This document shows, piece by piece, positions 24,866 to 33,073 of a stretch of DNA of 64,000 nt. This stretch comes from Verrucomicrobiota bacterium (GTDB lineage Bacteria > Verrucomicrobiota > Kiritimatiellia > CAIVKH01): NCBI GenBank assembly GCA_024233345.1, contig JACKPT010000015.1, forward strand, positions 18,228 through 82,227. Reading direction: 5' to 3'. The position numbers and the translations under genes were made by a program. Within the stretch, counting starts at the first letter, position 1. Each line of letters starts with the position of its first letter. The notes under the pieces were generated by a model. The model had not been told where the DNA came from and made no database searches. It saw only the letters and a list, made by a program, of their open reading frames with translations.

Positions 24866-27800
24866 CTACGGTGCGGTCAGGCGGATGCTATAGATTGGGT
24901 TCGTGACTCCAGTCGGGAAATTGAACCAGACTTGATTGGTGCCGCCGGTCCATTGTTCATTGAAGGGGGTGACCATGGTCCAGGCCACCGGATTGGCCAT
25001 CAGGTTCGTGGTTATCATCGGCTGCACGGTCCAGTTGTCGGGATTGCCCACCACCGTGAACTGCACATTGGTCTTCATGATCAACGCGGTGATGTACGCT
25101 TCAGGCACGATTAGATCGCCAAAGATCTGGCCCATGTTGACCGCACCGGGCGTGGAGAAGACTATGTTCGTATCAAATGCCCAGGCAAAATCATCCCGGT
25201 TGGTGCCGGTACCGATCAGAGCGACACCGTTGGTACCTGCTGGTTCGATGTCAATCTTGCTGACCAGTTCAAATCCACTGGCCACGCCTCCGAACATAAT
25301 GCTGTCTTCGACGCCTCCGACTTCATTGAGCAGTTGAATCCCGGTTGGAATGTCCCAGAGTAGATTGGTGAACATTTGATCAGAGGCATCGGGCAATAAT
25401 TCGTTCCCGAGAACCCAGAAACCATATCCACCGCTTTCATTCAACAAGGTTGTGTTGTTGGTGATCGTATAGCGGGATATCAGGGTGATTTCGTGATAAA
25501 TCGCAATGGACCAATCTGAAAGGTCAAAGCCGGCAATCCCTGCCAATTCAATGAAGGCAGGGGTAAATGCAAATCCCCAACTATTGAAAGCATCATTATA
25601 ATCCACCTCATTGATCCAGACCTGACCTGGTTCCGAACGCGGGATCCCGTAGGAACCGGGGACGCCGGGGGCTGTGTCCGGATAGTAGGCGGGGGAGTTG
25701 AGTTCACTTCCGGGACCGGAGAATTCTACCTTGAAGTAGTACTGCACGATGGTACCGGCGGGTTGAGCCGGAATATTCGTCGCGGACCGATAGGTGATGT
25801 AGCCGGTATTGGTCATCGCGAGGGTGGTAAATCCGCCGCTGGTTCCGATTCGGTAGTACGCGGTCACGTTGGTCGTTTCCGCGCCGTTGGCGGGTAAGAC
25901 GATGGCATCGAGGTAGACGGCATCATTGGTAAAGGGGGCCGGGGGATCGATTTCCGCATTGATCACCACATCCGCCGGAGGCTTGGGGGTATCAATGAGA
26001 ATGTTGTCGAAAAGGACACGCCCGCCTCCATTTTTGTACAACCGGACATATACCCCATTGGTGATGAAATTATATTTCGAGTAGTACAAATATCCACTAT
26101 CATTGGTAATCGATAGCGTATCGATTGATGTCCAGGAAGATCCATTAATCGATGTCTGTATCTCGACTGCTGCGGTGTTATTCGTGTCGGTAGACCATAG
26201 CTTGTATTGGAACGAGATATTTCCTGCGCCATCTGGGAATAAGTGCGATTGTATAATGGACTGTGTGTTGCGGTTCATCCGCCCAACTTGTCCCTCGTAT
26301 CCTTCCTCTGGGTCTACAATGACCTCCTGAACCGACCAACCCTCCCATTCATCGGTTCCTGAGGTGTAGGAGCCTTTGCGCGGCCAGGTTTCAAAGTTCT
26401 GGTTTCGGTAGGCCACTGGTTTGCTGATGCTGAAATCGTCGATCAATAGTTCCTGGGGACCGGTTTCTCCGGTCGCAACCCCGACAATATAGACATCATC
26501 GAAGGCCAGGTTTCCTGAAACTTTGGTATAGGTAAACCGGATCTGGATGACATTGGTGGAAAGGGAGTAGGAGGGGCTGGACTCGGTATTGCTCAGCGAG
26601 GTGAGGTTGACCAGGGTGGTCCACAGGCTGCCGTCGGTGGTGGTTTCAATGAGGAATGAAGAACCGGAAATCCCATTGCCCTTCATCCAGAAGGTCAGGT
26701 TGGTTGGATGATTCAAAACCGGGGTGGTGATCGTATCGCCTGTGGTATCGAATTTCACTGAGTTGGGAGACTCCCCGGAGCTGGAATCGCTGGTATATTC
26801 ACCAACCCCATCAAAGAGCCAGCCGCCAGGGGCTTCACTACCTTCGGTAAATGGTTCCTGGATCAGGACATTGTCTATCGCTCCGGCATCGATCTGCTGG
26901 TTGACAATGCGAATATAGCGGGGGTTGGGTTCGTAAAAGAACTGATTATATTGGATGTAGGAACCACTGATGATCGGCTCAATCACTGCTAGGTCCGTCC
27001 AGGTATTGCTGCCATCGGGCGATTCCTGCAGCCGCAGCGATGCGGGTCCATAGCCATTGGTGCCCCTGGCGTACTGGAAGGAGATGGTCCCATATCCGTC
27101 ACTGTAGTAGGGGGAGCGGAGTTGCCAGGTAAAGACATTGGTGGGAACGAGTGGATCACCAATGACCCCGGAGGTTCCACTGTAGGCTTCATTGGTGGTG
27201 ATGCGTCCGAGACTGAGCAGCCAGTCATTGATGGTGATGATGGTGTCTGATGTATTGGTCCATCCCGCTCCTTCGAAATCCTGCAACCGTGGATCATCGG
27301 TGGCATCCGCGAGCTGAATGTCATCGATGAGGAGGTTGTTGGTGCCGGATAAATGATCGACGCGTACATAGCGAACATCAGGGTCGGCAAGGTACAGAGA
27401 GTAGGACTGATAACTTTGGGCGACAATGTTGGATACCGTGCCTTTGGTGGTCCAAGAACTGCCGTTGGGCGAAGTCTGGACGCGGAAGGTGATGGGCTCG
27501 AGGTTGTCCTCCGGATCTGTGGTGTTTTCATGCCGGTAGAAAAAATTGACCCGGCCCACCCCGGAGGTGGTAAGCGGGGAAACAATCTGGCCCCCCTGGG
27601 GTAGACTCGCGGCCAGCCCGGTGCGGGCTTCATCGGTGACTGATCCCGTGGTCATCAACCAGCCTGCATAGCTGTATCGCCCGGGAGTAAAGGCGAATGG
27701 CCAACTGAAGGATTGAGCCATGGGGGGAATCTCCCGGATCGATACATCATCGAACTGTAGGGAACCAAGATCGCCCGCCCCGCTGACACTGATTACGGAA

Positions 27801-28621
27801 CGCGCGTACATGGTGCCCTCTGGGGCCTCTCCGATGACCTTGAACTCCGTCCAGTCACTGGTCAAACCATCGAGCGGGGTTGCGTATACCGCGAGGGGAC
27901 CGCTGAACCCGGACCCAAAAAATTCAATTTTCAGCTCTTTGTTGTCGGCAGTCCAGGGACCATAGGGTGGTTCCGCATCGGCCCAGAAGTTTGCCGTCAA
28001 CTCATAGGTAAAGCCGCGCCCGGCAGGAATATCCTGCCAGAATCCGCCATAATCCCAATCACCCGCCCCGATGTAGGCAATCGATGAGCCGGTGAGTGCA
28101 CGCCAATCGGCCCGGCCGACGTTTCCCCATAGATCCCCCATACCATCAGGAAACCCATTTTCCCAGTGAAGGGGTTTGGTTTCTTCCGAACCTTCCAGCT
28201 CAAAGCTGCCATTGCGGGTGCGGTTGGTCCAGGGCAGAGAAACACTGTCCAAAATGATCGAGTAGATCAGGGTCTGATCATTGAAGGTGAAACGGTAATA
28301 GCCATCCTGGGGGAAGGAGATTGCTATGTCCGCGGCTGTAAGGATTGCAACGTTGGTCACTGGAGGCGAGAGGATCGCGGATTGGCCCCAGTTGATGTCC
28401 CAAGAGCGATTCGCAGCGAATTTGAAATACTCTTGGGCGCCCCGCTGCGCAAACAGGGTGGCCCGCCAGGTGTTGTTCGACACCAGGGTCATGTTGTTGG
28501 CCCCGGGGTTCCAGCCCTGGAAACTCCCGGCGAGGGTCATGCTGGAATAGACCGAGGTCTGGGCCAGCCCCACCACAGGGAGGGCGGTCACCAACAGGGT
28601 AATGGCAAATCGTCTCAACAT
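24866..28621 (-). CDS. Very large secreted multidomain beta-sandwich protein
   Basis: 1251-aa exported protein. Signal peptide LRRFAITLLVTALPVVGLA, then an N-terminal starch-binding/E-set-like domain (about 30-130: LAGSFQGWNPG...WRATLFA). At least four jelly-roll repeats of about 130 aa follow between 140 and 920, each with a W-rich start and a DDIxLxD or DNxLI end. A lamin-tail-like domain (about 1010-1150: VWINEVDYNDAFNSWGFAF) and a C-terminal module ending in YSIRLTAP complete the protein. The start at ATG 28621 has AGGAGA 6 bp upstream; a TTG two codons earlier is also in frame. It is the only minus-strand gene in this region. Likely a surface or matrix protein; no catalytic motif is seen. 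Confidence 0.8.
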   Translation of the reverse strand: MLRRFAITLLVTALPVVGLAQTSVYSSMTLAGSFQGWNPGANNMTLVSNNTWRATLFAQRGAQEYFKFAANRSWDINWGQSAILSPPVTNVAILTAADIAISFPQDGYYRFTFNDQTLIYSIILDSVSLPWTNRTRNGSFELEGSEETKPLHWENGFPDGMGDLWGNVGRADWRALTGSSIAYIGAGDWDYGGFWQDIPAGRGFTYELTANFWADAEPPYGPWTADNKELKIEFFGSGFSGPLAVYATPLDGLTSDWTEFKVIGEAPEGTMYARSVISVSGAGDLGSLQFDDVSIREIPPMAQSFSWPFAFTPGRYSYAGWLMTTGSVTDEARTGLAASLPQGGQIVSPLTTSGVGRVNFFYRHENTTDPEDNLEPITFRVQTSPNGSSWTTKGTVSNIVAQSYQSYSLYLADPDVRYVRVDHLSGTNNLLIDDIQLADATDDPRLQDFEGAGWTNTSDTIITINDWLLSLGRITTNEAYSGTSGVIGDPLVPTNVFTWQLRSPYYSDGYGTISFQYARGTNGYGPASLRLQESPDGSNTWTDLAVIEPIISGSYIQYNQFFYEPNPRYIRIVNQQIDAGAIDNVLIQEPFTEGSEAPGGWLFDGVGEYTSDSSSGESPNSVKFDTTGDTITTPVLNHPTNLTFWMKGNGISGSSFLIETTTDGSLWTTLVNLTSLSNTESSPSYSLSTNVIQIRFTYTKVSGNLAFDDVYIVGVATGETGPQELLIDDFSISKPVAYRNQNFETWPRKGSYTSGTDEWEGWSVQEVIVDPEEGYEGQVGRMNRNTQSIIQSHLFPDGAGNISFQYKLWSTDTNNTAAVEIQTSINGSSWTSIDTLSITNDSGYLYYSKYNFITNGVYVRLYKNGGGRVLFDNILIDTPKPPADVVINAEIDPPAPFTNDAVYLDAIVLPANGAETTNVTAYYRIGTSGGFTTLAMTNTGYITYRSATNIPAQPAGTIVQYYFKVEFSGPGSELNSPAYYPDTAPGVPGSYGIPRSEPGQVWINEVDYNDAFNSWGFAFTPAFIELAGIAGFDLSDWSIAIYHEITLISRYTITNNTTLLNESGGYGFWVLGNELLPDASDQMFTNLLWDIPTGIQLLNEVGGVEDSIMFGGVASGFELVSKIDIEPAGTNGVALIGTGTNRDDFAWAFDTNIVFSTPGAVNMGQIFGDLIVPEAYITALIMKTNVQFTVVGNPDNWTVQPMITTNLMANPVAWTMVTPFNEQWTGGTNQVWFNFPTGVTNPIYSIRLTAP

Positions 28622-28694
28622 CTTCAATCTCCTATCCTCTGGGGATAATTTACCCCCGAACCCTACGCCCGTTAAAGCGCTTTTGCCAAGTGAG

Positions 28695-29300
28695 GAGTTT
28701 GTTGGGGGATTGGTTGATTAAAGATTTGAGATTTGAGATTGAAGATTGGTGAATTGAGATTGGGGAATGGTGAGTCGGGGGAAGGTTCACCACAAAGGAC
28801 ACAGAGAGCGCAGAGTAATTGGGGGTTGGATGATTGAAGAATGAAGATTGATGATTTGAGATTGGGGATTGGGGGTTAGGGACCTGGCCCTGAAGGGGCC
28901 GAAGTCGATAGCCCATGGCAGAGCCATGGGGGAGGACGATCCCCCAAACAAATTTGTGCTGAAGGCACGACATTCGGGTCCTGAAACCTGCCTGCCCGTC
29001 CAGGGCCTGCCCGGCCAGGGCCTGCCCGGCCAGGGACACCTACCACAGAGGACACAGAGAAACACAGAGGGAGATTGGGTGATTGGTAAACTCGTAGCGT
29101 GGGTCTCCAGACCCGCGTATCGGGAGCAGAACTGAACGCAACCGATTACGATTACGATTAGGATTACGAGTAGGAGGAGGGTTACCCCCCCCCAATCTCT
29201 CTCTCTGCGCTCTCTGTGGTGGGTGCCCCTGGCCGTGCAGGCCCTGACCGGAAAGTCGGCTCATACTTCATAATCGTAATCCTAATCGTAATCGTAATCG
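28695..29300. repeat. Large dispersed-repeat cluster with REP-like and composite units
   Basis: Non-coding stretch. It contains AT-rich GATTTGAGATT tracts (28720-28880) and CACCACAAAGGACACAGAGAGCGCAG (28787-28815). A shortened REP-like block follows at 28880-28976 (GGCCCTGAAGGGGCC, CCCATGGCAGAGCCATGGG, GTGCTGAAGGCAC), then CCTGCCCGGCCAGGG units (28985-29035), the hairpin GGGTCT-CC-AGACCC (29101-29114), ACCGATTACGATTACGATT (29140-29158) and its inverted copy (29265-29300). All repeat families in this window meet here. Confidence 0.75.
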
Positions 29301-29441
29301 AAACAGGGATGCTGGGTGCATGATGAATCAAGCATCAGGGCCCGAGGGTTAAGCCAGAGGTACTCTTTTCCGCTTCCTGTGGTTTATCTTTCCGGATAGT
29401 TTGACCTGACAGATGGGGCAAATCCGGTTAATGATCCTACC

Positions 29442-31865
29442 ATGACCCAAACACTGCTCCATCATGATGGTATTTCCTGCCGGTTCATCCTGATCCTCGC
29501 CGGATGGCTGGTCGCCATGCCCGCCCTCGCGACAATCCCGATTGTGGAGGATATCGATGCGGATGATGATGTGTTGTCCGTCGACTGGGCGCCGGACGAT
29601 ACCCATGTGGGGGTGGGGACTGGTACAATCCTCGCCAAGGAACTCAAGGTCTACTCCTTTTCCGCGATCACAGAAGTGCTGACCCTTCGCTACCAAACCA
29701 ACTATTCCGCGACGCCCCAGCCAGTGAATGCGGTCCGATGGCATCCTTCCCAGCATTACCTCGCGGTGGGGAGTCAGGACAACTCCGCACATGAACTGAC
29801 TGTCTATAATTTCAATGAAATCACCCACAAACCGACCGCAACCAACAGTGTTGATTTCGGTACCTTTGACAGTGTCAAGGCACTGGCCTGGAATCCGAAT
29901 GGCAATACCCTTGCGGTGGGGACGGACATCTCAGATAAGGAAATCATTCTGTATTCCTATGGCCCCGGCTCTCTATCCACATCGAGGGTGTTCAATGTGG
30001 ATTCCAGTAACACACGACAGATCATGACCAATGCCATGGCCTGGCATCCGGGGGGTACCAACCTTGCTGTCGGGTTCGCCTATAACTCGAGCTCACTGGC
30101 GGAAGAACTCAGAGTGTATTCATGGAATGGATCAATCTTGACGGAAAAGTTCGCCGCCAACATGACATCGCTGCATGACGTTTCGGCGGTTGGTTGGTCG
30201 GCGAATGGACGGGTGCTTGCAGTGGGGCTTCATCGGGCAACTGCGTCTGCTGCGCAAAAGCTCCTGTTGTACCGAGAAAGCGGGGGGGATTGGGATGTGG
30301 ACATCGCTTATGTACCTCCAACCCTTAATAACATCGTTGGCCTTGAATGGTCGCCGGAGGGAAATCTTCTTGCTGTGGCCTATGATCGGTCTGCGCTCGG
30401 TGCTGATGTTGGACTTTATCGATATCGCGAAGATACCGATTCCCTTGAGTATTTGGATGGAGCTCTAGCGTCTCTTAGTTCAACGGATGACGCCAACGAC
30501 ATCCGCTGGTCGGAGGATGGGCGGTATCTTGCGGTGGGGCATGAGAATGACAAGGTGTACATTCTGGAGGTGAAGCAGGCGGACTTGCGGTTAACCAAGA
30601 CGGTGTCGTCTTACCTGGTCTGCCCGGAGAGCAATCTGGTGTATTCCCTGAATGTGTTCAATGCCGGTCCGGATCCTGCGGTTTCGGTGGTGATTACCGA
30701 TACACTTCCATCCCAGGTGACGTATGAAGGCAGTTCTTGGCCGACCGCACAGGTCTCGCAGGTGGGGCAGACGCTGACGTTTGATTTTGGTACGAACACC
30801 CTGCCCAGTTCATTTGGTGCGCTGATTTCGGTCACGGTCAGTGTGAATACCGCCGCTTCGGGGATCTTTACCAACTTCGCCGCCGTCTATAGCGAAACCA
30901 CCGATCCGGAGTTCACCAACAATCTCGGGTTTGCCACCAATGCGGTGGATTTCGATTGCGACGGGATTGCCAATGAGCTGGACAACTGTCCGACCAATTT
31001 CAATCCCGATCAGGCCAACTCGGATGCCGACGGGTTTGGGGATGTCTGCGACAACTGCATCAGCAATAGCAATCCCGACCAGCTTGATGTGGATTTCGAT
31101 GGGCTGGGGAACGATTGTGATAACTGTCCAACCAATCCCAACCCAGGGCAGGTAAATTTCGATGGCGATCCGTTTGGCGATGATTGTGACGATTGCCCAT
31201 TTGTCTACAATGAGACCAACGGCCTGCCAGATGTGGACGCAGATGGATTTGCCGACCTGTGTGATAACTGTCCGACCAACAGCAATGCTGGGCAAGAGGA
31301 CGGGGATAGTGATGGGGTGGGGAATGTCTGTGATAACTGCCCCAGCGACGCCAACCCGGACCAGGCCAATCCGGACGGGGACAACCGGGGGAGTGCCTGC
31401 GATAACTGCCCGGACGTCGCCAATGATCAATCCGACAATGATGGCGATTTGATCGGCAACGCCTGCGACCCGGATATCGACGGAGATGACCTGCCGAATG
31501 ACTGGGAAAGTCTGTATGGCTTTAACCCAAACTTTTTTGAGGCCCCGGAAACCACCAATGATCCGGATAACGACGGGTATTCGAACCTCGAGGAATACAT
31601 TGGGAACACCAACCCCACCAACCCAGCCTCGTTCTTTGCTGTGCAAATGATCGGGAACACCACCGGGTTGTGGCTACAGGTACCCTCGGAAACCGGACGC
31701 CTGTTCGATGTCTGGACCTCCACCAACCGCCAGATGACCGACTGGACCCTGTATGCTACCAATCTGCCCTCCACCTCCGGCACCACCCAGCTCCCGGAAC
31801 CCGATCCCCAGCCGGGAGAAAAGAATTACCGGGTCAAGGTCCGACTGGAGCATCCCCTGCCGTAG
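29442..31865 (+). CDS. Secreted propeller / DUF11 / TSP3 protein
   Basis: 807-aa exported protein. A signal peptide with the hydrophobic core FILILAGWLVAMPALA is followed by a WD40-like beta-propeller (about 38-365), in which repeats carry W(S/A/H)P-G/DG..LAVG, for example WSPEGNLLAVAYD. A DUF11-type repeat comes next (about 375-495: ADLRLTKTVSS...DTLPSQVTYEGSS). Tandem TSP3 calcium repeats occupy about 500-690 (DADGFGDVCDNC type) and a C-terminal module ends in NYRVKVRLEHPLP. It is probably surface-exposed and Ca-dependent. It has no catalytic motif. The C-terminal module resembles those of the two other large secreted proteins nearby. Confidence 0.82.
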   Translation: MTQTLLHHDGISCRFILILAGWLVAMPALATIPIVEDIDADDDVLSVDWAPDDTHVGVGTGTILAKELKVYSFSAITEVLTLRYQTNYSATPQPVNAVRWHPSQHYLAVGSQDNSAHELTVYNFNEITHKPTATNSVDFGTFDSVKALAWNPNGNTLAVGTDISDKEIILYSYGPGSLSTSRVFNVDSSNTRQIMTNAMAWHPGGTNLAVGFAYNSSSLAEELRVYSWNGSILTEKFAANMTSLHDVSAVGWSANGRVLAVGLHRATASAAQKLLLYRESGGDWDVDIAYVPPTLNNIVGLEWSPEGNLLAVAYDRSALGADVGLYRYREDTDSLEYLDGALASLSSTDDANDIRWSEDGRYLAVGHENDKVYILEVKQADLRLTKTVSSYLVCPESNLVYSLNVFNAGPDPAVSVVITDTLPSQVTYEGSSWPTAQVSQVGQTLTFDFGTNTLPSSFGALISVTVSVNTAASGIFTNFAAVYSETTDPEFTNNLGFATNAVDFDCDGIANELDNCPTNFNPDQANSDADGFGDVCDNCISNSNPDQLDVDFDGLGNDCDNCPTNPNPGQVNFDGDPFGDDCDDCPFVYNETNGLPDVDADGFADLCDNCPTNSNAGQEDGDSDGVGNVCDNCPSDANPDQANPDGDNRGSACDNCPDVANDQSDNDGDLIGNACDPDIDGDDLPNDWESLYGFNPNFFEAPETTNDPDNDGYSNLEEYIGNTNPTNPASFFAVQMIGNTTGLWLQVPSETGRLFDVWTSTNRQMTDWTLYATNLPSTSGTTQLPEPDPQPGEKNYRVKVRLEHPLP

Positions 31866-32080
31866 GGATTTTGGATTGAAGATTGAAGATTGAGGATTTG
31901 AGATTTGGGGATTTGTGATTGTTCGGGGAAGTTCACCAGCGAAGTTTCACCACAGAGGACACAGAGAGGGCAGAAGATTGAGGATTTGAGATTGAAGATT
32001 GGGGAATTGAGATTGTTGATTGGATAGGCCCTGGCCGGGCAGGGACACCTGAAACCCCTTTCCCCCGACACCTTCCTCGC
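31866..32080. repeat. Dispersed-repeat tract between secreted-protein genes
   Basis: AT-rich GATTTGAGATTTGGGG units, CACCACAGAGGACACAGAGAGG (31947-31968), a second AT-rich part and a closing GGCCCTGGCCGGGCAGGGACACCTGAAACC unit (split 32027-32056). Contains no gene. Confidence 0.7.
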
Positions 32081-32143
32081 CTCCGTTTCTTCATCGAAAC
32101 TCACCGCTTGAACAAAGTTTCAATTTATGTGTCCATTTCCCAT

Positions 32144-32791
32144 ATGAATTCATTGTACGCCTTCCGTTTGTTTGCCTTGTCGCTCGCGCTTGTTCTGTCT
32201 TTTTCGGCGTTCTGCCCGGCGGCGGAGATTCTGGTGGGCGGTTCGCCATCGGCGGAGTCGGCTCGGGTGGAATTGGAGCGAGTCAAACACCGGGCGATGT
32301 TTGACAATGCCGACATCATTCCCCTGCGGATCGAAGCGAGCAGGCTGGAGGGGGAGATGATTGAGGCCCGACGGGTTTGGTTGGATTACTGTCGGACCCA
32401 TTTCCCGAAGATTCGCGAGCTCGAATTGAAGCAAAAGGGGCTTTTTGAGCAGAAAAAGGAGCTTCAGGCTGTCATGGCCGCCATTCAGAACGAGGTGGAA
32501 CAGGCCGCCCGGGACAGCGATCAGGGACGGGTGGCTTCACTCACCGGGGAAACCCGGGAAAAGGTCAAACAATTGGCCTTGCTCGACCAGGAGTTGGATG
32601 CCCTAGGCCCGCAACTCGACGCCCAGCGGGAAGAGGCGGCGGAGTCCAGTCCCGAAGCTGAAGCCCTGGCCGCCACCGCCGCAGAGCTGGAGGAGGCGTT
32701 CGGGGAGGCTCATCGGACTCTGAACGAGGCGGTCAATGCCCTCCCTGAGGTCATCGCGGCCGAGCAGGCCCGGCGGGCTGCCGTCCGATAA
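32144..32791 (+). CDS. Exported coiled-coil protein, family not recognised
   Basis: 215-aa protein with a signal peptide (MNSLYAFRLFALSLALVLSFSAFCPAA). It continues as a predicted long coiled coil rich in Glu, Ala, Gln and Leu (about 40-215), with heptad-like stretches such as LEGEMIEARRVWLDYC and LAATAAELEEAFGEAHR. I do not recognise the family; the look is that of periplasmic OmpH/Skp-like or stalk proteins, but no diagnostic motif supports that. The ATG at 32144 is preferred because it gives a clean signal peptide; a TTG at 32108 is in frame upstream. A hairpin follows the stop at 32806-32828. Confidence 0.65.
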   Translation: MNSLYAFRLFALSLALVLSFSAFCPAAEILVGGSPSAESARVELERVKHRAMFDNADIIPLRIEASRLEGEMIEARRVWLDYCRTHFPKIRELELKQKGLFEQKKELQAVMAAIQNEVEQAARDSDQGRVASLTGETREKVKQLALLDQELDALGPQLDAQREEAAESSPEAEALAATAAELEEAFGEAHRTLNEAVNALPEVIAAEQARRAAVR

Positions 32792-33073
32792 AGCGTGAGC
32801 AACGTGGCACGGGAAGCCTGCCCGTGTCCCCTTCATTAACCGGGGGAGAAACCCTTTCTGGGTTCAAACCGCCTTTTCGCTTTCCTGATCATCATCCTGC
32901 GCGAAATCCTCACCATTGTTCCGGTAAGGAAAAAACCGATTTCGCGAGCCCATTACCTTGACGGAGTTTTATTGGATCGATTAGGCTATACGGCACATGG
33001 TTAACCGCTTATATTGTCAACCTGTGATTTGCAAACCCGTACACCGTAGTCCTGATCCTTTAAGGGGGCTCCT
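32792..33073. other. Upstream region of the giant protease gene
   Basis: 282 bp without a gene. An inverted repeat GGCACGGG/CCCGTGTC (32806-32828, 7-nt loop) follows the preceding stop and could terminate transcription, although no T-run follows. A TTGACG (32958-32963) about 110 bp before the ATG is a possible -35 element, with only a poor -10 match. A run of G's (AAGGGGG, 33062-33068) directly before the ATG may serve as the ribosome site. Confidence 0.3.
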
